Assembly: GCF_047124445.1 (NCBI RefSeq)
Contig: NZ_CP138921.1
Location: forward strand, 930,001 to 994,000
Reading direction: 5' to 3'
Origin: Shimia sp047124445
GTDB lineage: Bacteria > Pseudomonadota > Alphaproteobacteria > Rhodobacterales > Rhodobacteraceae
Length of the DNA stretch: 64,000 nt
Every line of letters starts with the position of its first letter. The first letter of the stretch is position 1. The notes beneath the pieces were generated by a model. That model was not told the origin of the DNA. It worked only from the letters and a program-made list of their open reading frames with translations, and did not search any database. Position numbers and translations under genes: made by a program. This document shows positions 1 to 7,426 of the stretch, piece by piece.

Positions 1-12
1 TCTTCTAACGAC

Positions 13-30
13 AAATATCCTCGCCGAAGG
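13..30 (+). repeat. Dispersed intergenic repeat, copy 1
   Basis: The sequence AAATATCCTCGCCGAAGG lies 33 bp before proA. Exact or near copies occur at 29994, 39945, 47943 and 60440, always at or between gene ends. This copy is identical over 18 bases to the one at 29994. No inverted repeat follows it directly, unlike most other copies. Confidence 0.7.
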
Positions 31-63
31 CGAATTTACCAACCCTAGCAAAGGACTGAGACG

Positions 64-1332
64 ATGAAAGACATCGCAGACATCCCCGCCCTGATGGCCC
101 AGATTGGCGACAACGCCAAAGCGGCAAGCGCGGAGCTGGCCTTTGCCCCGCCGGAAACCAAACGCGCGGCGCTGGAAGCGGCAGCCGATGCGGTCTGGTC
201 CCGCCGCGATGAGATCATCGAAGCCAATAAGAAAGACCTCGAATTTGGCCGCGACAAAGGCCTCTCGGACGCGATGATGGACCGTCTGATGCTGGATGAG
301 GACCGCATCCATGGCATCGTCACCGGCTTGCGCACCGTGGCGGCGCAAGATGATCCCGTCGGCGAGGTGCTGACGGAATGGGACATGCCTTCGGGCCTAA
401 ACATTCGCCGCGTGCGCACACCTCTTGGTGTGGTTGGCGTGATTTATGAGAGCCGTCCCAACGTGACTGCAGACGCCGGCGCGCTCTGCCTGAAATCCGG
501 CAACGCGGTGATCTTGCGCGGTGGCTCAGAGAGCTTCCACAGTTCCGGCGCCATCCATACGTGCTTGGTCGACGGGCTTAAGTCTGTTGGTTTGCCAGAA
601 GCGTCCATCCAGCTTGTGCCCACCCGTGATCGCGCGGCTGTGCAGGAACTTCTGACGATGGTTGATACTGTTGATGTGATTGTACCCCGCGGCGGCAAAG
701 GCTTGGTGGGGCTCGTGCAACGCGAAGCCCGCGTGCCAGTGTTTGCGCATCTTGAAGGCATTGTGCACATCTACATCGACAAGGATGCGGATCCCAAGAA
801 GACCCTTGATGTGGTGCTCAACGCAAAAACCCGTCGGACGGGAATTTGCGGCGCAGCAGAGTGTCTTTTGATCCATCAGGATATTGTCGACGGCCTCGGC
901 ACCGAGGTGCTCACACTTCTGGCGCAAGCAGGCGTCATGTTGCACACGGACAGTGGTTTGCCTGTGATTGAAGGCCGCACCACGCCCGCAACTGCGGACG
1001 ATTGGGGCAAAGAATACCTCGATATGGACATCGCCGCCAAAGTGGTTGCGGATGTGGACGCTGCCATCGCTCACATCCGTCAATTTGGCTCCAACCATAC
1101 CGACTGCATCCTGACCGAAGATGACGCCACCGCTGCACGCTTCTTTGAGCGTCTGGATAGCGCCATCCTGATGCGCAACGCCTCCACGCAATTTGCCGAT
1201 GGCGGTGAGTTTGGCATGGGCGCGGAGATCGGGATTGCCACTGGCAAGATGCATGCCCGTGGCCCTGTGGGCGCCGCACAGCTGACCAGCTTTAAATATC
1301 TGGTGGAAGGTGACGGCACGACCCGCGCTTAA
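64..1332 (+). CDS. proA: Glutamate-5-semialdehyde dehydrogenase (gamma-glutamyl phosphate reductase)
   Basis: This 422-aa protein performs the second step of proline synthesis, the NADPH-dependent reduction of gamma-glutamyl phosphate to glutamate-5-semialdehyde in the cytoplasm. It is full length for ProA. The segment YESRPNVTADAGALCLKSGN (about 128-147) and the nucleophile region NAKTRRTGICGAAE with Cys262 are the family landmarks. The start ATG follows the purine-rich AAAGGACTGAGACG. The gene is followed at once by a strong intrinsic terminator, so it is the last gene of its transcript. In related genomes proB is upstream, which would lie outside this window. Confidence 0.97.
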   Translation: MKDIADIPALMAQIGDNAKAASAELAFAPPETKRAALEAAADAVWSRRDEIIEANKKDLEFGRDKGLSDAMMDRLMLDEDRIHGIVTGLRTVAAQDDPVGEVLTEWDMPSGLNIRRVRTPLGVVGVIYESRPNVTADAGALCLKSGNAVILRGGSESFHSSGAIHTCLVDGLKSVGLPEASIQLVPTRDRAAVQELLTMVDTVDVIVPRGGKGLVGLVQREARVPVFAHLEGIVHIYIDKDADPKKTLDVVLNAKTRRTGICGAAECLLIHQDIVDGLGTEVLTLLAQAGVMLHTDSGLPVIEGRTTPATADDWGKEYLDMDIAAKVVADVDAAIAHIRQFGSNHTDCILTEDDATAARFFERLDSAILMRNASTQFADGGEFGMGAEIGIATGKMHARGPVGAAQLTSFKYLVEGDGTTRA

Positions 1333-1352
1333 GCGACCAGGAAATCAAAAAG

Positions 1353-1382
1353 AAAAGGGCGCCACAATCGGCGCCCTTTTTT
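1353..1382 (+). terminator. Intrinsic terminator of proA
   Basis: The stem GGGCGCC (1357-1363) pairs with GGCGCCC (1370-1376) around a 6-nt loop and is followed by six T residues. It begins about 20 bp after the proA stop codon. Confidence 0.9.
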
Positions 1383-1403
1383 GCTTTTTGTCCTGATGGC
1401 CGT

Positions 1404-2000
1404 TTAAAACGTCACTTCCAGGCTCATGTCGGTGAGTTGCACACCAAGGCTTCGGCCCAATAGCTTGGCCCCCTCTGGTAGCAAACCAAATTGAACCTGT
1501 GCCGGGACGAGATCGGCAGGCACTTCGCTTTTGCCAACAGGATCCCAAAGCGCCGTGTCCGCCCGCAGTTTTTCGCTTTCCGCCAGCAGCAGCCACTTGT
1601 CGCCCTCTTTGGTCACGGTCACCGTGCCACCAAAAGGCATCGAGGTGTCAAAACACATCAAGGTCAAAAACGCGAGGCGAAGCTCGGAGCGGGATACCGC
1701 GCCCTCGACTTCCCAATAGGTAGACACGCGGGAGCTCGCAGCAAGTCCCTGAATGATAGACTGAATCTCGGCTTCGCCCACCATCTGCGCATCGCTTGGC
1801 TGTCCAAAGGCCACGCGGAACAAACGAATGCGGGCATTGGCGTTGCTCACGCTGTCAGAGATCATTTCCATTTCCGGGCCCTTGGCGTCGCCAGTCAAAG
1901 CGATCAATTCCAAGCCGTTACCAATCGCGCCAACCGGGCTGATCAGATCGTGGCAGATCCGCGACCCTACCAATGCTGCGAAATCCGTATTATGTGACAT
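1404..2000 (-). CDS. chpT: Histidine phosphotransferase ChpT
   Basis: This 198-aa protein matches ChpT, the phosphotransferase that passes phosphate from the hybrid kinase CckA to CtrA and CpdR in alphaproteobacteria. The N-terminal motif SRICHDLISPVGAIGNGLEL carries the phospho-accepting His17. The C-terminal half would form the degenerate ATPase-like domain that does not bind ATP. In Roseobacters the CckA-ChpT-CtrA chain controls motility and gene transfer agents rather than viability; that is family knowledge, not visible here. The gene starts only 29 bp from the divergent DUF3553 gene, so the two promoters must overlap each other or the neighbouring coding sequence. Confidence 0.9.
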   Translation of the reverse strand: MSHNTDFAALVGSRICHDLISPVGAIGNGLELIALTGDAKGPEMEMISDSVSNANARIRLFRVAFGQPSDAQMVGEAEIQSIIQGLAASSRVSTYWEVEGAVSRSELRLAFLTLMCFDTSMPFGGTVTVTKEGDKWLLLAESEKLRADTALWDPVGKSEVPADLVPAQVQFGLLPEGAKLLGRSLGVQLTDMSLEVTF

Positions 2001-2029
2001 GCAACTTTCCTTTACTGCATGAGCGCCCC

Positions 2030-2224
2030 ATGAGCGATCTTAACTCTGACCTCAACGCCTTCCTCGAACCTGGCATGTTGGTGACGCACCCAAATCAGCC
2101 CGAATGGGGCGTGGGGCAGGTTCAATCCAACATTCGCGGCAAAATAACCGTGAACTTCCGGGAGGCTGGCAAAGTTGTTATCGATGGTACGCGTGTCCTG
2201 TTGATGCCAGCCACAGAGACGTAA
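2030..2224 (+). CDS. DUF3553 domain small protein
   Basis: This 64-aa cytoplasmic protein fits DUF3553, a single small domain resembling the KOW/CarD-type beta barrel. It contains the conserved stretch GMLVTHPNQPEWGVGQVQSN and ends KVVIDGTRVLLMP. The function of the family is not known. The ATG at 2030 is chosen because the conserved domain begins about ten residues later; a longer reading from 1973 would overlap chpT. There is no strong ribosome-binding site before it. It precedes olsB on the same strand with a 122-bp gap. Confidence 0.85.
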   Translation: MSDLNSDLNAFLEPGMLVTHPNQPEWGVGQVQSNIRGKITVNFREAGKVVIDGTRVLLMPATET

Positions 2225-2252
2225 TTTGGTTAACAATTAGTGCACGAGTGGT

Positions 2253-2296
2253 GGAAATCGTCAACAGATCAGTTGCTTGGCAGGTGGTTGATTTCC
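2253..2296. promoter_or_regulatory. Imperfect inverted repeat in the olsB leader
   Basis: GGAAATC plus CAAC (2253-2265, with a 2-nt bulge) can pair with GTTGATTTCC (2287-2296) around a 21-nt loop. It lies 51-94 bp before the olsB ATG. It may be an operator or an RNA structure in the olsB leader. I looked for a Pho box here and found none. Confidence 0.35.
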
Positions 2297-2346
2297 GCCG
2301 ATGTGCCCAATAAAACGCCTTCAAACAAAGAGGATACCGCCGCCTG

Positions 2347-3126
2347 ATGAGCGCGCACACCCCGGAATTTAAGGTTAAGCTCGCCGAAACTGAGGCGGAG
2401 CTTCAGGCTGCACAGCGGCTACGGTATCGTGTGTTCGTCGAGGAACTGGGCGGCTCCGGCCCGCTGGTGGATCACGTGGCGCGACTGGAGAAAGACCAGT
2501 TTGACCCCTATTTTGATCACCTGATCCTGAAGGATCTGGCACTTGCTGCGGATCCGGTGGATCAGGTTGTCGGAGTGTATCGTGTGCTGCGCGATGATGC
2601 GGCGGCGAAACATGGCCGGTTCTATTCCGAAGATGAATATGACCTCAGCATTCTGAAATCATCGGGCCGCAAGCTGCTGGAACTGGGTCGCTCCTGTTTG
2701 CACGAGGACTATCGCGGTGGAGCGGCCATGTTCCACCTCTGGAATGCGCTTGCCGGTTACGTGGCGGAGCATGACATCGAAGTGCTGTTTGGCGTGGCAA
2801 GCTTTCATGGCACCGACGTGGCGGCCTTGGCCCAACCCTTGTCGCTCTTGCACAACCGTCACCTCGCGCCGGAAGATATCCGCCCTCGTGCACAGGCGGG
2901 CGTGTTCCAAACTATGGACCTCGTATCAGAGGACCACATTGATCGCCGCGCGGCCATGTTGGCTGTGCCGCCGCTTATCAAAGCCTATCTGCGCTTGGGC
3001 GGCTTTGTGGGCGACGGCGCTTACCTCGATCACGCTTTTAATACCACCGACGTCTGCCTCATTCTGGATACCGCCCGCATGAACGAGAAAAATCGCGCGC
3101 TTTATTCCAAGGAGCGCAATCTGTGA
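2347..3126 (+). CDS. olsB: L-ornithine N-alpha-acyltransferase (ornithine lipid synthesis, step 1)
   Basis: This 259-aa GNAT-fold protein fits OlsB, which transfers a 3-hydroxyacyl group from acyl carrier protein to the alpha-amino group of ornithine to give lyso-ornithine lipid. The family signature is seen in AAQRLRYRVFVEELG near the N terminus and in ELGRSCLHEDYRGGAAMFHLW in the middle. It overlaps olsA by four bases (GTGA), so the two are translationally coupled. Ornithine lipids replace phospholipids when phosphate is scarce, and the phosphate regulon lies 5 kb away, but no Pho box was found in front of this gene. Confidence 0.92.
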   Translation: MSAHTPEFKVKLAETEAELQAAQRLRYRVFVEELGGSGPLVDHVARLEKDQFDPYFDHLILKDLALAADPVDQVVGVYRVLRDDAAAKHGRFYSEDEYDLSILKSSGRKLLELGRSCLHEDYRGGAAMFHLWNALAGYVAEHDIEVLFGVASFHGTDVAALAQPLSLLHNRHLAPEDIRPRAQAGVFQTMDLVSEDHIDRRAAMLAVPPLIKAYLRLGGFVGDGAYLDHAFNTTDVCLILDTARMNEKNRALYSKERNL

Positions 3127-3950
3127 GCGTCTGGGAAAGTGAAGAAGGCTATCCAGAGCCGTTGAAACTGGGATTTTTCGGTGTCCTGCGCGCCATTTTA
3201 CGTGGCCTTCCGCTGGCCCTCCTCGTGTTTGGCTGTCTGCTGCTGTTGCTGCTACTCCGCGTGATCGAACAACCCTTGTTTGGCCTGCGTCGCCCTTGGA
3301 CGCCCTACATCACCCAGTTTGTTTGCCGCAACGCTTTCCGCTTGATGGGCATTCGCTTTGCCGTGCAAGGCACGCCGATCCGGGACCGTGGTGCTGTTGT
3401 GGCCAACCATTCGTCGTGGCTGGACATCTTTTCTCTTAACGCTGCGCAGCAGGTCTATTTCGTGTCCAAGGCCGAGGTGGCAAGCTGGCCTGGCATCGGT
3501 TGGCTGGCCAAAGCCACCGGCACCGTGTTCATCCGCCGCGATCGCCGTGAGGCCCGCGCGCAAAAACAGATCTTCGAAGACCGCCTTTTGGCGGGTCACC
3601 AACTTCTGTTCTTCCCCGAAGGCACAAGCAGTGACAGCTTGCGGGTTTTGCCTTTTAAAACAACGCTCTTTGAAGCGTTTTTTGATCCGCGTCTCAAGGA
3701 TTTTATGCTGATCCAACCGGTCACAGTGCATTATCAGGCACCCAAGGGCGAAGAGGCACGGTTCTATGGATGGTGGGGCGATATGGACTTTGCACCGCAC
3801 CTTTTATCCACCCTGGCGGCCCCGCGTCAGGGGCGCATTGACGTGATTTACCACCCACCTTTGAAGGTCGCCGACTACACCAATCGCAAGGCGCTAGCCA
3901 AATCGGCGGAGGACCAAATCCGTACAACCTTGAAAGAGCGCTTTGAATAA
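3123..3950 (+). CDS. olsA: Lyso-ornithine lipid O-acyltransferase (PlsC family)
   Basis: This 275-aa membrane-bound acyltransferase converts lyso-ornithine lipid to ornithine lipid and belongs to the 1-acylglycerol-3-phosphate acyltransferase family. A hydrophobic helix (about residues 30-48) precedes the catalytic NHSSWLD motif (95-101, the HX4D box) and the substrate motif FFPEGTSS (163-170). The GTG start overlaps the olsB stop. The pairing with olsB makes OlsA more likely than the general phospholipid enzyme PlsC. Confidence 0.92.
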   Translation: MSVWESEEGYPEPLKLGFFGVLRAILRGLPLALLVFGCLLLLLLLRVIEQPLFGLRRPWTPYITQFVCRNAFRLMGIRFAVQGTPIRDRGAVVANHSSWLDIFSLNAAQQVYFVSKAEVASWPGIGWLAKATGTVFIRRDRREARAQKQIFEDRLLAGHQLLFFPEGTSSDSLRVLPFKTTLFEAFFDPRLKDFMLIQPVTVHYQAPKGEEARFYGWWGDMDFAPHLLSTLAAPRQGRIDVIYHPPLKVADYTNRKALAKSAEDQIRTTLKERFE

Positions 3951-4140
3951 TCGGTGTCGCCCTGCATTTTATGGGCCATACCCCCTTGCGCGCCGCCAAA
4001 ACCTGCTGTAAACGCGCGCCATTCAAACCCGCAGGCGGGGTTTGGGTCGGGCAGGGGAGACATCCCTGTCAATCCGCCGGTTGGAGCATCCGCTCTCACT
4101 TCTCCCCGCCAAGGCGTAAACCGGAAAAGGAAATACAAGC
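3951..4140 (+). promoter_or_regulatory. GC-rich leader of rpsB with two hairpins
   Basis: The 190-bp spacer contains CAAACCCGC/GCGGGGTTTG (4024-4044, nearly continuous stem) and CAGGG/CCCTG (4052-4068). The first may end the olsBA transcript, although only three T residues follow it. Both may also belong to a structured rpsB leader, since S2 operons are often autoregulated through such leaders. The ribosome-binding site is AAAAGGAA before the ATG at 4141. Confidence 0.4.
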
Positions 4141-4911
4141 ATGGCTCTTCCTGAGTTCTCCATGCGCCAGCTGCTGGAAGCAGGCGTACACTTTGGTCAC
4201 CAAACACAGCGCTGGAACCCGCGCATGGGCCCGTTCATCTACGGTTCCCGCAACGGCATCCACATCATGGACCTCACCCAGACTGTTCCAATGCTGGACG
4301 CAGCTCTGAACGCTGTTCGTGACACCGTTGCAAAAGGCGGCCGCGTTCTCTTCGTTGGCACCAAGCGTCAGGCCGCAGCGCCAATCGCAGATGCTGCTGA
4401 GAAATCCGCACAGTACTACATGAACCACCGCTGGCTCGGCGGCACGCTGACCAACTGGAAAACCGTGTCTCAGTCCATCAACCGTCTGAAAGAGATCGAC
4501 GAGAAGCTCGCGTCCGGCGCAGAAGGCCTGACCAAGAAAGAGCGTCTGGGCATCGAGCGTGACCAGGAGAAGCTGCAAGCGTCCCTCGGCGGTATCCGCG
4601 ACATGGGCGGTGTTCCTGACCTGCTGTTCGTCATCGACGTGAAAAAAGAAGCACTGGCCATCGCAGAAGCCAACAAACTGGGCATCCCGGTTGTGGCTGT
4701 TGTAGACACCAACTGCTCCCCAGACGGCGTTGACTACATCATCCCAGGCAACGACGACGCATCCCGCGCGATCTCCTTGTACTGTGACCTGGCCTCCCGC
4801 GCCGCGCTGGACGGCATGACCGCACAGCTGGGTGCCGCTGGCGTAGATCTGGGCGAGTTCGAAGCTCCGGTTGAAGAAGCCGTGGCCGAAGAAGCTGCCG
4901 CAGAAGCGTAA
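4141..4911 (+). CDS. rpsB: 30S ribosomal protein S2
   Basis: This 256-aa protein is S2, a late-assembling small-subunit protein that binds 16S rRNA and S1. The opening FSMRQLLEAGVHFGHQTQRW, the segment KGGRVLFVGTKRQAA and the sequence GIPVVAVVDTNCSPDGVDY are typical. The C terminus is an alanine- and glutamate-rich tail common in alphaproteobacteria. Codon choice is strongly biased, as expected for a highly expressed gene. It is followed by tsf after an 80-bp spacer containing a strong hairpin. Confidence 0.98.
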   Translation: MALPEFSMRQLLEAGVHFGHQTQRWNPRMGPFIYGSRNGIHIMDLTQTVPMLDAALNAVRDTVAKGGRVLFVGTKRQAAAPIADAAEKSAQYYMNHRWLGGTLTNWKTVSQSINRLKEIDEKLASGAEGLTKKERLGIERDQEKLQASLGGIRDMGGVPDLLFVIDVKKEALAIAEANKLGIPVVAVVDTNCSPDGVDYIIPGNDDASRAISLYCDLASRAALDGMTAQLGAAGVDLGEFEAPVEEAVAEEAAAEA

Positions 4912-4935
4912 GCTTCCGCCGTTACACATTTGACA

Positions 4936-4960
4936 TGGGGGCAGGGTAGACCCGCCCCCA
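4936..4960 (+). promoter_or_regulatory. Strong hairpin in the rpsB-tsf spacer
   Basis: TGGGGGC (4936-4942) pairs perfectly with GCCCCCA (4954-4960), with a further inner GGGT/ACCC pairing. No T-run follows, so it is not a standard terminator. It may adjust the S2 to EF-Ts ratio by partial termination or by protecting the upstream mRNA end. Confidence 0.6.
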
Positions 4961-4991
4961 ACATTCCCAATTCTGACGAGGAGAGCCGAAG

Positions 4992-5867
4992 ATGGCGATC
5001 ACAGCAGCAATGGTTAAAGAACTGCGCGAGATGACCGGCGCAGGCATGATGGACGCGAAAAAAGCGTTGACCGAAACCAACGGCGACCAGGAAGCAGCAA
5101 TCGATTGGCTGCGCACCAAAGGTCTGGCGAAAGCGGCGAAAAAATCCGGCCGTACCGCAGCCGAGGGTCTGGTGGCCGTGAAAGTTGAAGGTGGCAAAGG
5201 TGTTGCCGTTGAGGTGAACTCCGAAACCGACTTCGTTGGCAAGAACGCTGACTTCCAGTCCATGGTTGCCAACATCGCAGGCGCAGCCATCAACGTGTCC
5301 GACGTTGACGCGCTGAAAGCCGCGGATCTGGGCGGCAAGACCGTTGAAGAAACCGTGACCGACGCCGTTGCCACCATCGGTGAGAACATGTCCGTACGCC
5401 GCATGGCGACTGTCGAAGGCGACGTTGTGACTTCCTACGTGCACAACCCAGCAACCGACGGCATGGGCAAAATCGGTGTTCTCGTAGCGCTGAAAGGCGG
5501 CGACGAAGCATTTGGCAAGCAGGTTGCCATGCACATCGCAGCGGCCAACCCACAGGCTCTGGGCGAAGACGACCTGGACCCAGCGGTTGTTGAAAAAGAG
5601 AAGAACGTTCAGATCGAGATCGCACGTGAATCCGGCAAGCCGGAGCAGGTGATTGAGAAGATGATCGTTGGCCGCATGAAGAAATTCATGGCCGAAGTCA
5701 CCCTGCTGGGCCAGAACTTCGTGATCAACCCAGACCTGACCGTTGCAGCTGCAGCCAAAGAAGCTGGCGCTGAAATCGTTGGCTACGTCCGCATGGAAGT
5801 GGGTGAAGGCATCGAGAAGAAAGAAGAAGACTTCGCAGCAGAAGTGGCCAAAGCCGCTCAGGGCTAA
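4992..5867 (+). CDS. tsf: Translation elongation factor Ts
   Basis: This 291-aa protein is EF-Ts, the nucleotide exchange factor that releases GDP from EF-Tu. The N-terminal domain carries KELREMTGAGMMDAKKAL, and the core signature VNSETDFVGKN follows at about residues 75-85. The start is preceded by GACGAGGAGAGCC, a good ribosome-binding site. It is cotranscribed with rpsB as in most bacteria, and a long hairpin plus T-run closes the operon. Confidence 0.98.
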   Translation: MAITAAMVKELREMTGAGMMDAKKALTETNGDQEAAIDWLRTKGLAKAAKKSGRTAAEGLVAVKVEGGKGVAVEVNSETDFVGKNADFQSMVANIAGAAINVSDVDALKAADLGGKTVEETVTDAVATIGENMSVRRMATVEGDVVTSYVHNPATDGMGKIGVLVALKGGDEAFGKQVAMHIAAANPQALGEDDLDPAVVEKEKNVQIEIARESGKPEQVIEKMIVGRMKKFMAEVTLLGQNFVINPDLTVAAAAKEAGAEIVGYVRMEVGEGIEKKEEDFAAEVAKAAQG

Positions 5868-5889
5868 GTCCCGCTGTCAAAAGTTTCTA

Positions 5890-5928
5890 CGCCGTCCAGA
5901 CGCAAGTTTGGGCGGCGTTTTTCTTTTT
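5890..5928 (+). terminator. Intrinsic terminator of rpsB-tsf
   Basis: A 12-bp stem (5890-5901 with 5906-5917, two G-U pairs) has a GCAA tetraloop and is followed by TTTTTCTTTTT. It lies 22 bp after the tsf stop codon. Confidence 0.92.
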
Positions 5929-5950
5929 CGCGGCTTATTGAAATTCACCT

Positions 5951-6250
5951 TCATAAAACTGCGTTTTGATCCGCCAGGATCTTTCCCCAGGTAAAGATTT
6001 CATACGCTCTGTGCTCGGGAACATAAAACGGATCTCCCCCGATCACCTGTTCCACATCCGCCTTTGCTGGCAATTCGACCACCCAAAGCGCTCCGCAAAA
6101 CGGTTCGCCCGTCTCAAGTTTCAATCCGCCGCCAATCAGGATTTCCGGATGTGCTTTGACATAGGCGACATGGGCGTCACGCAACTCTTGTCGGGCACGA
6201 ACATTAAGCATGGCTGGCGTGTCTCTGAATACAACAACCCAACGTGTCAT
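5951..6250 (-). CDS. YciI family protein
   Basis: This 99-aa protein fits the YciI-like family, a dimeric ferredoxin-like fold of uncertain function. The segments MTRWVVVFRDTPAML, RDAHVAYVKAHPEILIGGGL and GDPFYVPEHRAYEIFTWG contain the His-Asp region and the GDPF motif typical of the family. The RBS is AGGAGG, read on the minus strand just before the ATG. It is transcribed toward tsf and stands alone. Confidence 0.82.
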   Translation of the reverse strand: MTRWVVVFRDTPAMLNVRARQELRDAHVAYVKAHPEILIGGGLKLETGEPFCGALWVVELPAKADVEQVIGGDPFYVPEHRAYEIFTWGKILADQNAVL

Positions 6251-6661
6251 CTAGCGTCCTCCTGTGTTTTTCGGCAAGCACAGACAAAAAACGCACTTCA
6301 CAATAGGGCCAGTGAGGATTTCCGGATCAGACCAATTTCTAGATAAGCCGTTTAAGGTGTCAAAGATCCTACAGCCAAGATGGCAAAAAAAACGGCGTCA
6401 CCAGGAGATGACGCCGTTCCTTTTCTCCGGTCTCCAAAACATGGGGATGGGGAGACCACCGAAAATGTCAGATCCTGGCCGAAATAAACCGTTCACTGAC
6501 ACCGGGTTGATTACCGGTCGACCCAGAGAGCTTCGGTATAACGAAGGTCAAAGTCGATATGTTCCAAAGGCCAAAGCCACCACTCACGGAACAATGTCAT
6601 TTTGACATTCTGACACTTAACCAACAAGTCAGGATTACCATACTAGTGACGCTATTATGCG
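6251..6661. other. Intergenic region between the YciI and luxR genes
   Basis: These 411 bp contain no convincing gene. They hold a minus-strand terminator-type hairpin at 6384-6418. Next to it is a second stem (GGTCTCC at 6429-6435 with GGAGACC at 6451-6457) and, overlapping the luxR stop codon, an inverted repeat TGACGC/GCGTCA (6647-6664). Read on the minus strand, the two adjacent hairpins have C-rich loops and could be the 3' end of a small RNA or of the luxR mRNA. Confidence 0.6.
6384..6418 (-). terminator. Minus-strand intrinsic terminator downstream of luxR
   Basis: AACGGCGTCA (6391-6400) pairs with TGACGCCGTT (6409-6418). Read on the minus strand, the stem is followed by eight T residues (A-run 6384-6391). 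It lies about 245 bp beyond the luxR stop, leaving room for a separate small transcript. Confidence 0.85.
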
Positions 6662-7426
6662 TCAGTTGTGCCCTTCGAGCAAGTAAATTTGCTTGAGAAA
6701 GGAGGCCTTCAGCAAAGCCTGGGCCGTGGTTTCCACATTCATTGCATCACGAGCAAGGCGCAAGTGTTTTTCTACCGTGGCTGGTGTGCGGCCAATCAGC
6801 AGGGCAATGTCCTGTATGGTCTTGCCGTCGCCAACCCATTCCAGAACCTCTCTCTGACGCTTGGTCAGCTCGCGTTCTGGGTTGGTGTAGGGCAGGGACT
6901 GGATTTTCAGGTGCGCTACATTGTTGATCAGAGTGATCTCGCGCCCGCGTTTTTCCCAAAGCGCATCAAGGGCTTCCTGGGTTACGTCCGCACGCGCGCC
7001 CAAAGAGATTGCGCCTTTGGTGCGTGAGGACACGGTCGGAAAACTCACGGTATAGCCCGCTTCCAGCCCATAGGCCTGGTTGAACTCGAACACCTCGCGC
7101 TGCTTTTCGGTCAGCTCGTCTGCATCATAAGCTTCCCGCGCCCGGCGCCAGCTTTGGGCGCCGGTATTCTCCAACGTCCATTTCATCATCGGGCCGTTGA
7201 AGTACAACCCGCCACCAATGAACTGATCGAGATAGTCGCGGTCGTATGTCGACAGAATGAAGAAGTCGGCGACATCACCCAAGGACATACCACTGCGGTA
7301 GTTTGTGTATCCGTAGATGATCTTATCGAAGCCAAAGGTTTCCAACTTGGCGCAGTGTAACTCCCACAGCGCTTCCAGACTCGTTTGGTTCATTACCTCT
7401 TCGATATAGTCGATCGTGTCGTTCAT
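6662..7426 (-). CDS. LuxR-type solo transcriptional regulator
   Basis: This 254-aa protein has an N-terminal autoinducer-binding fold (about 15-165) and a C-terminal LuxR helix-turn-helix (about 184-245, ELTKRQREVLEWVGDGKTIQ...GRTPATVEKHL). No luxI gene is near. Compared with TraR, the ligand-pocket residues Trp57 and Tyr61 correspond to Tyr65 and Phe69, the near-invariant Asp70 is replaced by Gly78, and Trp85 is kept as Trp93. This suggests a different ligand or none; that is inference from alignment by eye. The gene is flanked by AT-rich spacers on both sides. Confidence 0.88.
   Translation of the reverse strand: MNDTIDYIEEVMNQTSLEALWELHCAKLETFGFDKIIYGYTNYRSGMSLGDVADFFILSTYDRDYLDQFIGGGLYFNGPMMKWTLENTGAQSWRRAREAYDADELTEKQREVFEFNQAYGLEAGYTVSFPTVSSRTKGAISLGARADVTQEALDALWEKRGREITLINNVAHLKIQSLPYTNPERELTKRQREVLEWVGDGKTIQDIALLIGRTPATVEKHLRLARDAMNVETTAQALLKASFLKQIYLLEGHN

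Noticed and set aside
4096..4929. Minus-strand open frame of 277 codons
   Set aside because: It is antisense to rpsB; the strong codon bias of ribosomal genes leaves the opposite strand open.
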